A stretch of 64,000 nt of DNA, taken from positions 868,001 through 932,000 of the forward strand of contig NZ_CP077107.1 in assembly GCF_019263745.1 (NCBI RefSeq), read 5' to 3'. Position 1 is the stretch's first letter. Each line of letters begins with the position of its first letter. Shown one piece after another: positions 1 through 8,246 of this stretch. The notes under the pieces are model-generated. The model was not told where the DNA came from. It saw only the letters and a list, made by a program, of their open reading frames with translations, and made no database searches. The position numbers were made by a program, and so were the translations under genes. Origin of the DNA: Methanospirillum hungatei. Its GTDB lineage: Archaea; Halobacteriota; Methanomicrobia; Methanomicrobiales; Methanospirillaceae.

Positions 1-10
1 TAATAGTGCT

Positions 11-808
11 ATGAAAGAATACCGGCTATTTTCATGGAATGTAAATGGAATACGGGCAGTTAGTGGAAAAGAAGTACTTCCTGGTGTTCTGTTTCATGAT
101 TTTTTGAAAACTGAAAAACCAGACATTCTCTGTCTTCAGGAGACAAAGGTAGATTCACATACCATACCATCTGACCTGACCAGAATACCAGGGTACTTTT
201 TTTACCTGAATCCGGCAGAGCGGAAAGGTTATAGCGGTGTTGCCATGTATTCCCGGATTGAACCTGAATCAGTTGAATATGGAGGTCTTGGCAAAGAATT
301 TGATACTGAAGGGAGACTCATCACGGCACGATTTCCTGAGTTTACCATCATGAATGTCTATTTTCCGAACGGGGGAGCATCTGATGAACGGCTTGCATTT
401 AAACTCAGGTTTTATGATTCATTTCTAGAAAAGATAATAAAAATGAGTGCTGCAGGAGAACGAATCATATTTTGTGGTGATGTCAATACTGCCCATACCC
501 CGATTGATCTTGCAAGACCAAAAGAGAATGAACAGGTGTCAGGATTCATGCCAATAGAACGGGAATGGATTGACAGGGTTATACAAGCTGGTTTTTTTGA
601 CAGTTTAAGACTCTTTTCAGAGGAAAAGGACCAATACAGCTGGTGGGATTACAAAACACGGGCACGGACGAGAAATGTTGGCTGGAGAATAGATTACTTC
701 TTTATCAATGAAGCCATGAAATCATTTATCACCGGTGCCGGAATCAGACAGGATATAATGGGTTCTGATCACTGCCCGGTTACCCTGACTGCTGCATTTC
801 CTGAATAA
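11..808 (+). CDS. xthA: Exodeoxyribonuclease III (AP endonuclease, ExoIII/APE1 family)
   Basis: 265 residues, the usual length of the family. It should cleave DNA on the 5' side of abasic sites and trim 3' ends during base excision repair in the cytoplasm. The metal and catalytic motifs of the endonuclease/exonuclease/phosphatase fold are present in order: NVNGIRA near residue 10, LQETK near 42, GDVNTAH near 155, GWRIDYFF near 225 and the terminal SDHCPV. Only ten bases precede the ATG in the window, so its promoter and ribosome site cannot be judged. It faces the PAS sensor gene tail to tail and there is no sign of an operon. Family assignment is secure; the exact substrate preference is not visible. 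Confidence 0.95.
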   Translation: MKEYRLFSWNVNGIRAVSGKEVLPGVLFHDFLKTEKPDILCLQETKVDSHTIPSDLTRIPGYFFYLNPAERKGYSGVAMYSRIEPESVEYGGLGKEFDTEGRLITARFPEFTIMNVYFPNGGASDERLAFKLRFYDSFLEKIIKMSAAGERIIFCGDVNTAHTPIDLARPKENEQVSGFMPIEREWIDRVIQAGFFDSLRLFSEEKDQYSWWDYKTRARTRNVGWRIDYFFINEAMKSFITGAGIRQDIMGSDHCPVTLTAAFPE

Positions 809-843
809 GGTCTTTTGAATCCAATTTTTTTTTCGAAAGTCGA

Positions 844-2967
844 TCATTCATTCTCTAACAACCCATAATGACGACGGAGGAAATCCCTGATACTTTCAGA
901 TTCAATCCATCCCCGATCTAATTGATCCACGATCTTATTGACATGGTTAATTTGATCAGCTATCTTTTCTGCATATGCACCAGACTGAAGATCATTATAT
1001 CCGGCAATCACCTGCAACGGGTTTCTGATGTGATCACCAAGAATTGCAAACTGCTCGATGTATTTTTCTATCGCTACAAGTGCTTTCTTTTTTGCCTCTT
1101 CATTCGCCCGCATTTCACTAATATCTGAAACAATCCCAACGGTTTTGATCTGCTGGAAATTTGCGTTATAAAGAGCAACTGCCTTAATTATCCAGGTCTG
1201 ATAAAGGCCGTTCCGATGTTTAATCCGAAGTTCTTCAGTGATTGGATCTCCGGTGAGAACATGATTGATAAAGGATCTCTTGATTCTATTGACGTCATCT
1301 TCGTGAATAAGGGTTGCCCAGCCGGTCAGGGAACTAACAAGACCTGATGATTCAAGGCCAAGCCATCGTTCAATATCACCAAACCACAATATCCGGTCGG
1401 ATTTCTGATCATATTCAAAGATGAGATCAGTTGCAATCTGTGAAGCTATCTTAAACCGTTCCTCACTGATTCGAATAGCATCTTCAGCAGCCTTCTGGGT
1501 GGAAAAATCTTCAAATGTCTCAATTGCACCAATTGTTTCTCCTTGTTCATTCACTAGCCTGGCAGCTGTGCTTCGGATCCATTTCCCACCTTCACCGATA
1601 TGGGGGTAAAAATCAATCACTTCATATGCTCCCGGAACGGTAGGAGATGGAGAATATAACCCCTCAAATGAATTTTCTAAAAGAACATCGACATCTTCTC
1701 CGACCATAAGATCACAGAGCATCCGGCGTTCACCGGCAGGATAGAGAAGGTTGCCATGAGACTGAGTACCAATGAGATCTTCAACTTCCCGTTCAAAGAG
1801 CATTGCAAGTGCCTGATTAACTGACAGAACATGTAAGGCAGGATCGACAACGATCGTCGCAAGAGGAAGACCACCAAGTACCATCCGAAGGTATTCTTCG
1901 CGTTCTCTTATCTGTTGCAGGTAATTTTCACGGGCAGTTATATCATGGATTACTCCTGCAATCCGGGTGATAGTATTGGTATCATCATTCACCGGTGTCA
2001 GTGAGACCTCGTAATGGCTGGAATCAGAATCAGAAGTCGCATCCAGATGCAGAATTACCGGGTTTTTTTCTCGCACGACCTTGAGAATAGCATTTTTAAT
2101 TTTTTCTGTAGTATCACTATTGAAAATGGGATTACCAGAGACTGACATCTCCATTCCTTCACGAAACCCGGTCAATTCCCTACAGGCTTTATTGACCTCA
2201 ATGACCGTACCTCTGGTATCTGAAAGAAACACCCCTTCCGGTATCGCATCTATAAGAGTGTTCATGACGATCTTTCCGGTAGCCAGTTCATGAGCCATCC
2301 ATTTCTCTTCTGACAAGTCAGTGAGTGTCAGAATGAGATCTTCTCCTTTCGAATAACCAGTTAATAAAACCGGGACAGGATACCCGTCTTTTCGTTTTAA
2401 AAGAAGCTCCATTGACGAATCGACATTGTCATGAGTAATACATCGAGTAAAGTATTCGATCAGTTCTTCATGTTTTTTTGCATACTCAAATATTGAAGTT
2501 CCATTAAGGGGCTCATCTTTTCGGTCCAGAACATGGATTGCATACGGATTTGCATATAATATCGTCCCTTCCCTGTCAGTTACAATAACCCCCGTGTCGA
2601 TAACAGAAAGAAGACGACGGTAACTATCTTCCCTGGAATGAAGAGTAATTGACAGATAAGTTACCACGCATCCGATTAAAATTATAATAAGCGCCCGTAT
2701 GAGAAAATCCGGGTCAGTAATAATCCATTGCTGGTAGAGGGCCTCAAGACCAAGATAGGCAGCAACAATACCGATTGTAAATAATACTCCGATTTTAGGA
2801 AATCTCCAACAGGCAAGAATTACAGGAATATAAAAGAGGTGTGAGATGACCGTATGAATATCATGTGAAATAGCAAGCCAGCTGATAAAAAAAGTCACAC
2901 CGGTTACTATGAGGATGAACGCTATCCAACGCTCCTGATCATGTGCATCGGTCACCAGACGCCGCAT
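844..2967 (-). CDS. Membrane PAS sensor protein with orphan phosphoacceptor-like C-terminus
   Basis: 707 residues. Four hydrophobic segments lie near residues 14-32, 40-55, 60-76 and 88-107, followed by four PAS domains at roughly 115-230, 236-350, 360-490 and 500-630 (each with the 'LDAIPEGVFLSD'-like opening or a variant). The last ~70 residues resemble a histidine-kinase dimerisation helix pair (GDHIRNPLQVI, with a His) and end RDFLRRHYG. No HATPase motifs (N box, DxGxG, GLGL) follow, so by sequence it cannot be a complete kinase. The same tail closes the large sensor at 57292-60423, there without the His. It probably senses a ligand or redox state and signals through another protein; that is inference. 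No clear ribosome site precedes the ATG. Confidence 0.85.
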   Translation of the reverse strand: MRRLVTDAHDQERWIAFILIVTGVTFFISWLAISHDIHTVISHLFYIPVILACWRFPKIGVLFTIGIVAAYLGLEALYQQWIITDPDFLIRALIIILIGCVVTYLSITLHSREDSYRRLLSVIDTGVIVTDREGTILYANPYAIHVLDRKDEPLNGTSIFEYAKKHEELIEYFTRCITHDNVDSSMELLLKRKDGYPVPVLLTGYSKGEDLILTLTDLSEEKWMAHELATGKIVMNTLIDAIPEGVFLSDTRGTVIEVNKACRELTGFREGMEMSVSGNPIFNSDTTEKIKNAILKVVREKNPVILHLDATSDSDSSHYEVSLTPVNDDTNTITRIAGVIHDITARENYLQQIREREEYLRMVLGGLPLATIVVDPALHVLSVNQALAMLFEREVEDLIGTQSHGNLLYPAGERRMLCDLMVGEDVDVLLENSFEGLYSPSPTVPGAYEVIDFYPHIGEGGKWIRSTAARLVNEQGETIGAIETFEDFSTQKAAEDAIRISEERFKIASQIATDLIFEYDQKSDRILWFGDIERWLGLESSGLVSSLTGWATLIHEDDVNRIKRSFINHVLTGDPITEELRIKHRNGLYQTWIIKAVALYNANFQQIKTVGIVSDISEMRANEEAKKKALVAIEKYIEQFAILGDHIRNPLQVIAGYNDLQSGAYAEKIADQINHVNKIVDQLDRGWIESESIRDFLRRHYGLLENE

Positions 2968-3076
2968 ATGAATATATATGATAATCGGAAATAAACATCA
3001 ACCGGTTTATTCAAAAAAGATATGGGTACCTATTTTTAAAAAACCTATCAATAAACTAGTTTAATTAAGAAAAAGA

Positions 3077-4102
3077 TTACTTTATTGCATATCTGAGCAA
3101 AGCAGCGACACCACCAAGACCGGTCAGTCGATCACCTGGTTCAAACCTGGATGAGAAGATCACTACTTCTGATCGCATCTCCTCTGCCTGTTTGATAATC
3201 GTCGCAGCACGTGGTTCATGAAGAAGCGTATCGACAACCAAAAGAGTCTGAACTGCACCAAGGGAAATTGCCTCTCCCACTTCCTCAATGCCATATGCAA
3301 CCGGCTCATCCTTTCCAATCCGGCGCATCAACTCATCAAGACATGTAACTTCTCTTGCAAGTTGTAGATCTCCACTCAGTTTTTCTAAAATACCCTGACC
3401 GATTACTTCCTGAACTGCTCGTCTTCCCCCTGTTCGTGTATCACCAATGACGAGTGGGGCTGTACGTGACGGATTTTGTCGCTTGAACTTCGCAACAATC
3501 TCTTCTTTTACAAAACCCGGACCAGCGATTACAAGCGGGCTTGTAAGGGTAGAAACCTGAGAAACGACTGTATTGGCAAATTCTTCCCTGCAACTCACTT
3601 CAGCCGTCTTCCCACTTCCAGCGGCAAGTGTCCAGACCAGTTTTGGTCCATAACTCTGTATCCGGTAGAGTTCTGCCTCTCCTTCTTCCACAACTAGAAT
3701 GTGAATAGATTCTGCAGTTGAGCCTTTGACTGCCCGGTCAACTCGCTCAAGATCACTCCCGGTCCATGACTTCAATACAGAAATCTCATAACCAGGTTCA
3801 AGATTGAGTGTATGGTGGGCGCCAATATCAACTCCTGACTCAATTATCCCAAAAACCCGGAGCCGTATTGAATACTCGTGAAATTCAACATCCTGGACAC
3901 GGATACCCAGTCTGACCGGACGCTTTTCCTGTTTTTCCGGCCGTATCTTATCCTGTGAACCTTCAACACTCCGTAGAGTGGTTGCATATACAAGACACCC
4001 GGGTGTGATGAGGTGATGTAAATGCCAGAGATCATCAATGTTCTCTGGGAAAAGCTGGATTTCTCCAAATGAACGCTGAAGTTCTCCAATCTCTGCTTTC
4101 AT
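3077..4102 (-). CDS. pelA: mRNA surveillance protein Pelota (Dom34 homologue)
   Basis: 341 residues, close to the ~350 of archaeal Pelota. It is related to release factor 1 in its central and C-terminal domains but lacks the GGQ peptide-release motif, as Pelota does. Known role: it enters the empty A site of stalled ribosomes and, with ABCE1, splits them. The N-terminal Sm-like part covers about residues 1-130 and the eRF1-like domains 2 and 3 follow; VRLGIRVQDVEFHEY and the final FEPGDRLTGLGGVAALLRY are typical. The start overlaps the stop of the upstream Rqc2-type gene by four bases (ATGA), and GGTGGAAGG lies just upstream, so translation is probably coupled. ABCE1, its functional partner, lies 2.3 kb away. 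Confidence 0.95.
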   Translation of the reverse strand: MKAEIGELQRSFGEIQLFPENIDDLWHLHHLITPGCLVYATTLRSVEGSQDKIRPEKQEKRPVRLGIRVQDVEFHEYSIRLRVFGIIESGVDIGAHHTLNLEPGYEISVLKSWTGSDLERVDRAVKGSTAESIHILVVEEGEAELYRIQSYGPKLVWTLAAGSGKTAEVSCREEFANTVVSQVSTLTSPLVIAGPGFVKEEIVAKFKRQNPSRTAPLVIGDTRTGGRRAVQEVIGQGILEKLSGDLQLAREVTCLDELMRRIGKDEPVAYGIEEVGEAISLGAVQTLLVVDTLLHEPRAATIIKQAEEMRSEVVIFSSRFEPGDRLTGLGGVAALLRYAIK

Positions 4103-5982
4103 CCTTCCACCAGGTCAGAACCACCGGGAGGCACAAACCCTGCTACCGCCTCTGTATTGAGAGCAAATTTTAATGCTTTCTGATCATCGGCAGATAACCG
4201 ATCACGAAGAGATCTGACCACTTTTTTCGCAATATCATTCGGTTCAAAGGTACCTGGTCGAAGGGCAACATACAAATCACATATACGGGTGATTGATGAT
4301 GCCGGTCCACCAATGATTCGTGTTAACGGTGTTTTCTGCAGACCGATGACAACTTCAAGTGGTACATCACGATACCATTGACGCTCTCCCCTGACGACAA
4401 ATGAACCCCGGGAGAGGTACTCTCCGGATTCTGCGGTCTTGGATACCTGATCTGGCCGGGCAGCATACACATCAGCGGATGCAAACCCTGCTCGCCAGGC
4501 TCCAGAATAAACAGCAGCAAATTGTGCTACCTCTTCCATTACATCTGTCTTTCCCTTCACTACAACGACACTGGCTCCATGAACATCTGCATGGACAAAT
4601 GTATCACCACCTTCCAGATACTTCCGGATAAGTTCCTCATTTTGACCGGCATCCCGACCACCGATAACAAGAACCTGATCTGACGTGTAAAACCATCGAA
4701 ACCGATCAAACCAACGTTTCTTTGGCCGCTGGTATTGGACCTTTCTGGTTCTGACCTGCTGGACTTCTCGTTCCATTGCAGCCCTTGCTCCAGTCAGTTT
4801 TTTCTTAAATTTTTTTACCTGGTCGTAATATCTGCCGGCATTCTGATCAATACTTTCATGAACAAAAATCTTCACCGGCCTTGAAAGATCAAGCTCAACC
4901 GCTGCATCTGCTGGAAAAACACGAATAATTTTTTTGCCTGAACCAGTGGTATCTTTTTTCAGGATTTCTTCAATATCCTGCCATGACCGTGACTCAGAGG
5001 CTTTTGATAATGTTGTAATAATCTCTGATACAAACCCATAATTCTCATATATTAATGCAGCAAGTTCTTCATTCCGGGTAATATTCTTTTTAAATTTTTC
5101 AATTGCCTCTTCCTGCTGATGACGTATCCGGTCTTCCCTCGATACCCGTTTCTTCTCTTCCTGTTTTTTTACCGGAGGGGCAAGGGGGTAAAAAGCTGCA
5201 AGGGCAGCATTAAATGAATCAAATGAACCTTCTTCCTCATTCCCAAAGGGGATCGGATGACATCCTGATTTGGAAAGAACCGGGCGTGGATGAGTACGGA
5301 CTGTATCAAGGAGTGTATGAATCGCATTATAGACAACTGATGCATCAACATCCTTTGCAAGTATATTTTTATCAACACCGGTTGTAGAAACAATATATTC
5401 TGCATATCGTCCTCCAAGAAAAGAGCCAACAGCAAGTGATCTGACAATATCCCGATCATCTCCAGCGAGTCGTTCTGCAAACTCTTCTTTCGAAAGTGAA
5501 CTGACATCCGGTGGCTGGAAAACATAAACTGCACCGGGAAGAACATCACGATCTTTAAACCGCTGCCTGGTCAGGGGCTGGATAATAGACAGATCTTCAT
5601 TGCAGAGGATAATGTTTCCTTCATCAAATACCTCGATTATTATATGAAAGAGTTGCTCTGATTTTCTGACATCAATAATTATTGTGCGTTGGAGTCCCTG
5701 TTGCCTGATATCAGTGATTCTCCCTCCGGCCAGGTACTTACGCAGAAGCATTGCAAATGCAGGAGGGATCTGTGGCATCTCCGGAAGTATTGGAATCATA
5801 TGAAGTCGTCTTCCGGGTTCGATGAGAAGATTGAATTTTCCCTGCTCTTTACTATTCAGCCTGATGACACAGAGCCGCTTTTCATCCAGGTACACCTTAT
5901 GAACCCAGAGGGGGAGCAGCCGTGAAATCTCGTCTGTTACTGTGATGAGGTCAAGTCCACTCATCCCCTGTGCAGTAGCCAT
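4099..5982 (-). CDS. NFACT family protein (Rqc2/NEMF/RqcH homologue)
   Basis: 627 residues, in the range of archaeal NFACT proteins. The family binds split large ribosomal subunits carrying stalled peptidyl-tRNA; eukaryotic Rqc2/NEMF and bacterial RqcH recruit tRNA to add C-terminal tails. NFACT-N spans roughly residues 1-230, a charged coiled-coil middle about 270-420 (QEEKKRVSREDRIRHQQEE), and an NFACT-R (DUF814-type) domain about 430-560 with WFYTSDQVLVIGGRDAGQNE and HADVHGAS. It is the first gene of a two-gene unit with pelota, joined by a four-base ATGA overlap. Older annotation would call it fibronectin-binding protein A. Whether the archaeal protein adds tails is not known from sequence. 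Confidence 0.92.
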   Translation of the reverse strand: MATAQGMSGLDLITVTDEISRLLPLWVHKVYLDEKRLCVIRLNSKEQGKFNLLIEPGRRLHMIPILPEMPQIPPAFAMLLRKYLAGGRITDIRQQGLQRTIIIDVRKSEQLFHIIIEVFDEGNIILCNEDLSIIQPLTRQRFKDRDVLPGAVYVFQPPDVSSLSKEEFAERLAGDDRDIVRSLAVGSFLGGRYAEYIVSTTGVDKNILAKDVDASVVYNAIHTLLDTVRTHPRPVLSKSGCHPIPFGNEEEGSFDSFNAALAAFYPLAPPVKKQEEKKRVSREDRIRHQQEEAIEKFKKNITRNEELAALIYENYGFVSEIITTLSKASESRSWQDIEEILKKDTTGSGKKIIRVFPADAAVELDLSRPVKIFVHESIDQNAGRYYDQVKKFKKKLTGARAAMEREVQQVRTRKVQYQRPKKRWFDRFRWFYTSDQVLVIGGRDAGQNEELIRKYLEGGDTFVHADVHGASVVVVKGKTDVMEEVAQFAAVYSGAWRAGFASADVYAARPDQVSKTAESGEYLSRGSFVVRGERQWYRDVPLEVVIGLQKTPLTRIIGGPASSITRICDLYVALRPGTFEPNDIAKKVVRSLRDRLSADDQKALKFALNTEAVAGFVPPGGSDLVEG

Positions 5983-6037
5983 GATACCAAATTACATATG
6001 GCCTCATGACTAAAAAAATAAGACAACTGGTGCCCCA

Positions 6038-6406
6038 ATGACAGAAGAACCGGTCCCGATAATTCCTGAAGAAAAAACGCCTGCACCTCTTCCCGTTGAT
6101 GAAGCGGCAGAATATACAAAGCGCATTACGCGCACCCTCATTGCCGTAGGTGCCGGGTGCATCGCCGGAATAATTTGTTTTTTTACTGACAAGGCAACAA
6201 CATCATCAGGGGCAGGAAGCTCTTTTCTATTTCCTATCCTGGTAATGATCGCCTCAATCATCATACAGAAACATATTTTCATGCTGATTCGGATAGATAC
6301 AACGAAACTAGAGAAGAAAGACTGGTTTTACCAGGGTTTTATTACCTTTGCATTCTGGTACGTCACCTGGACCATTCTGCTCTCCGAAACAACCATTTCT
6401 TCCTGA
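6038..6406 (+). CDS. Small membrane protein, EMC6-like
   Basis: 122 residues: an acidic, proline-rich N-terminus (about 1-25), then three hydrophobic segments near residues 36-55, 61-82 and 96-115. Size and layout fit the archaeal EMC6-like family, relatives of a subunit of the eukaryotic ER membrane protein complex; I infer this from topology and length and cannot confirm it without a profile search. It is divergent from the Rqc2/pelota pair across a 55-base gap, and its TGA is directly followed by the start region of ABCE1, so the two are almost certainly one transcript. If the EMC6 relation holds, a role in membrane protein insertion or quality control is plausible. Confidence 0.6.
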   Translation: MTEEPVPIIPEEKTPAPLPVDEAAEYTKRITRTLIAVGAGCIAGIICFFTDKATTSSGAGSSFLFPILVMIASIIIQKHIFMLIRIDTTKLEKKDWFYQGFITFAFWYVTWTILLSETTISS

Positions 6407-6412
6407 GTGACT

Positions 6413-8179
6413 ATGCGAATAGCCATTGTCCATAAAGATCTCTGTCATTCACGAAAATGTGGTACAGAATGTATTCTGTATTGTCCACGTGTTCGAACCG
6501 GAGATGAAACCGTTCTCCTCGATGAACAAGGGAAAGCTGTAATTTCAGAAGAACTCTGTGTTGGATGTGGCATCTGTGTGAAAAAATGCCCATTCGAAGC
6601 GATAGATATCATCACCCTGCCAGAAGAACTTGAACATCCGACTCACCGGTATGGACCAAACAGTTTTGTTCTTTATGGTCTGCCTGCTCCAATTGAAGGA
6701 AAAGTAACCGGAGTCATCGGCGCGAACGGTATTGGTAAATCCACCTCAATGAAGATCCTGTCCGGACAGATAAGTCCAAACCTTGGAATATTTGATATTG
6801 AGGTGAAATGGGAAGAGGTTCTGAAAAAATATACAGGTACTGAACTTTTTGATTATCTTCAAAGACTTTCAAAAGGGACAGTCAAAGCATCAGTAAAGCC
6901 ACAATATATTGATGTCATCCCAAAAGTCTTTCAGGGAAAGGTCTGGGATCTGTTAAAAACGACTGACGAACGGGGGGCTCTTGACCGGTACCTTGAGATT
7001 CTTTCTATTCGTCAGATTCTCGACCAGGATATCAAAAACCTCTCTGGTGGAGAATTACAACGGGTTGCTCTTGCTGCAGCACTTGCACGGGATGCTGATT
7101 TTTATTTCCTGGATGAAGTAACACCATATCTTGATATCTACCAGAGAATGGCTGCTGCTTCAGCGATCAGAGAACTTGCGACAGAAAAACCTGTTGTTTT
7201 AATCGAACATGATATTGCAATTCTTGATATGCTCGCAGACACGGTTCATATCGCGTATGGAAAACCAGCAGTTTTTGGTATTATTACCAGACCAAAAGGT
7301 GTCAGGATTGGTATTAACCAGTACCTTGATGGATTCCTGCCTGAGGAGAATGTCCGGTTCCGTGATTATCAGGTGACATTTGAAGTCCGTGCTCATAAAG
7401 ATGGCTCTCAGCGGGAACCACTCCTTGTTATACCGGAGATGAAACGGTCTTTTGACCGGTTCTCTCTGACAGTTCAACCAGGAGAAATTTTTGCCGGAGA
7501 AGTCATAGGAGTCGTCGGGCAGAATGGTATCGGGAAATCAACATTTGCAAAACTTCTGGCCGGGGTAGAAAAACCTGATTCAGGCTCGATGGAAACGTCG
7601 GTCCGCATATCCTACAAACCGCAGTACCTGAAAGGTGACTCATCAGATACTGTCGAATTTTTCCTGCGGCAGATCACACGTAATTTTGATTCTGCTCAGT
7701 ATCAACATGATATCATTGAAGGACTTACCCTTGGCCCAATCCTACAGCTCGCAGTAAATACGCTCTCTGGAGGAGAACTGCAGCGGGTCGCAATAGCTGC
7801 CTGTCTTTCTCAGCCTGCTGACCTGTATGTGCTTGATGAACCCAGTGCCCACCTCGATGTTGAACAACGGGTCAGACTGACCAAAGTATTCAGAAACCAG
7901 GTAGAGGGGAGAGATGCTGCCATCCTCGTCATTGACCATGATATTTATGTGATAGATATCATCAGTGAACGGCTGTTAGTCTTTGACGGAGATCCCGGAG
8001 TCCATGGTGAAGCAAAAGGACCCTTTGACATGCGGACCGGGATGAATATGTTCCTATCTCAGCTTGGAGTAACATTCAGAAGAGATATGAGCGGCAGACC
8101 TCGGATCAATAAGCCAGAGTCATACCTTGACAGAGAACAGAAGAGCAAAGGAGAGTATTATTATCAGGATGTTGAATAA
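6413..8179 (+). CDS. abcE1: Ribosome recycling ATPase ABCE1 (Rli1)
   Basis: About 588 residues. The N-terminus carries two 4Fe-4S sites (C-x4-C-x3-C-x3-CP near residues 12-24 and C-x2-C-x2-C-x3-CP near 50-60). Two ABC ATPase domains follow: Walker A GANGIGKS and GQNGIGKS, signatures LSGGELQRVA in both halves, and Walker B DEVTPYLD in the first half and DEPSAHLD in the second. Known role: with aRF1 or Pelota it splits 70S ribosomes after termination or rescue. I choose the ATG at 6413 (MRIAIVHKD), which matches the usual family N-terminus; an in-frame GTG at 6407, immediately after the upstream stop codon, is the alternative. Probably translated by coupling to the EMC6-like gene. Confidence 0.96.
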   Translation: MRIAIVHKDLCHSRKCGTECILYCPRVRTGDETVLLDEQGKAVISEELCVGCGICVKKCPFEAIDIITLPEELEHPTHRYGPNSFVLYGLPAPIEGKVTGVIGANGIGKSTSMKILSGQISPNLGIFDIEVKWEEVLKKYTGTELFDYLQRLSKGTVKASVKPQYIDVIPKVFQGKVWDLLKTTDERGALDRYLEILSIRQILDQDIKNLSGGELQRVALAAALARDADFYFLDEVTPYLDIYQRMAAASAIRELATEKPVVLIEHDIAILDMLADTVHIAYGKPAVFGIITRPKGVRIGINQYLDGFLPEENVRFRDYQVTFEVRAHKDGSQREPLLVIPEMKRSFDRFSLTVQPGEIFAGEVIGVVGQNGIGKSTFAKLLAGVEKPDSGSMETSVRISYKPQYLKGDSSDTVEFFLRQITRNFDSAQYQHDIIEGLTLGPILQLAVNTLSGGELQRVAIAACLSQPADLYVLDEPSAHLDVEQRVRLTKVFRNQVEGRDAAILVIDHDIYVIDIISERLLVFDGDPGVHGEAKGPFDMRTGMNMFLSQLGVTFRRDMSGRPRINKPESYLDREQKSKGEYYYQDVE

Positions 8180-8212
8180 TCTACAGATTTAAATCCAATT
8201 TCTTTTTTAATA

Positions 8213-8224
8213 ACTAATATATTC
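8213..8224 (+). promoter_or_regulatory. TATA-like element for the C39/IPT gene, suggesting a leaderless mRNA
   Basis: TAATATAT is centred about 28 bases before the ATG at 8247, the spacing at which archaeal transcription would start at or next to the start codon. No Shine-Dalgarno sequence is visible before that ATG, which fits leaderless translation. Inferred from spacing only. Confidence 0.4.
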
Positions 8225-8246
8225 TTTTAATAATAACATATCCTTT

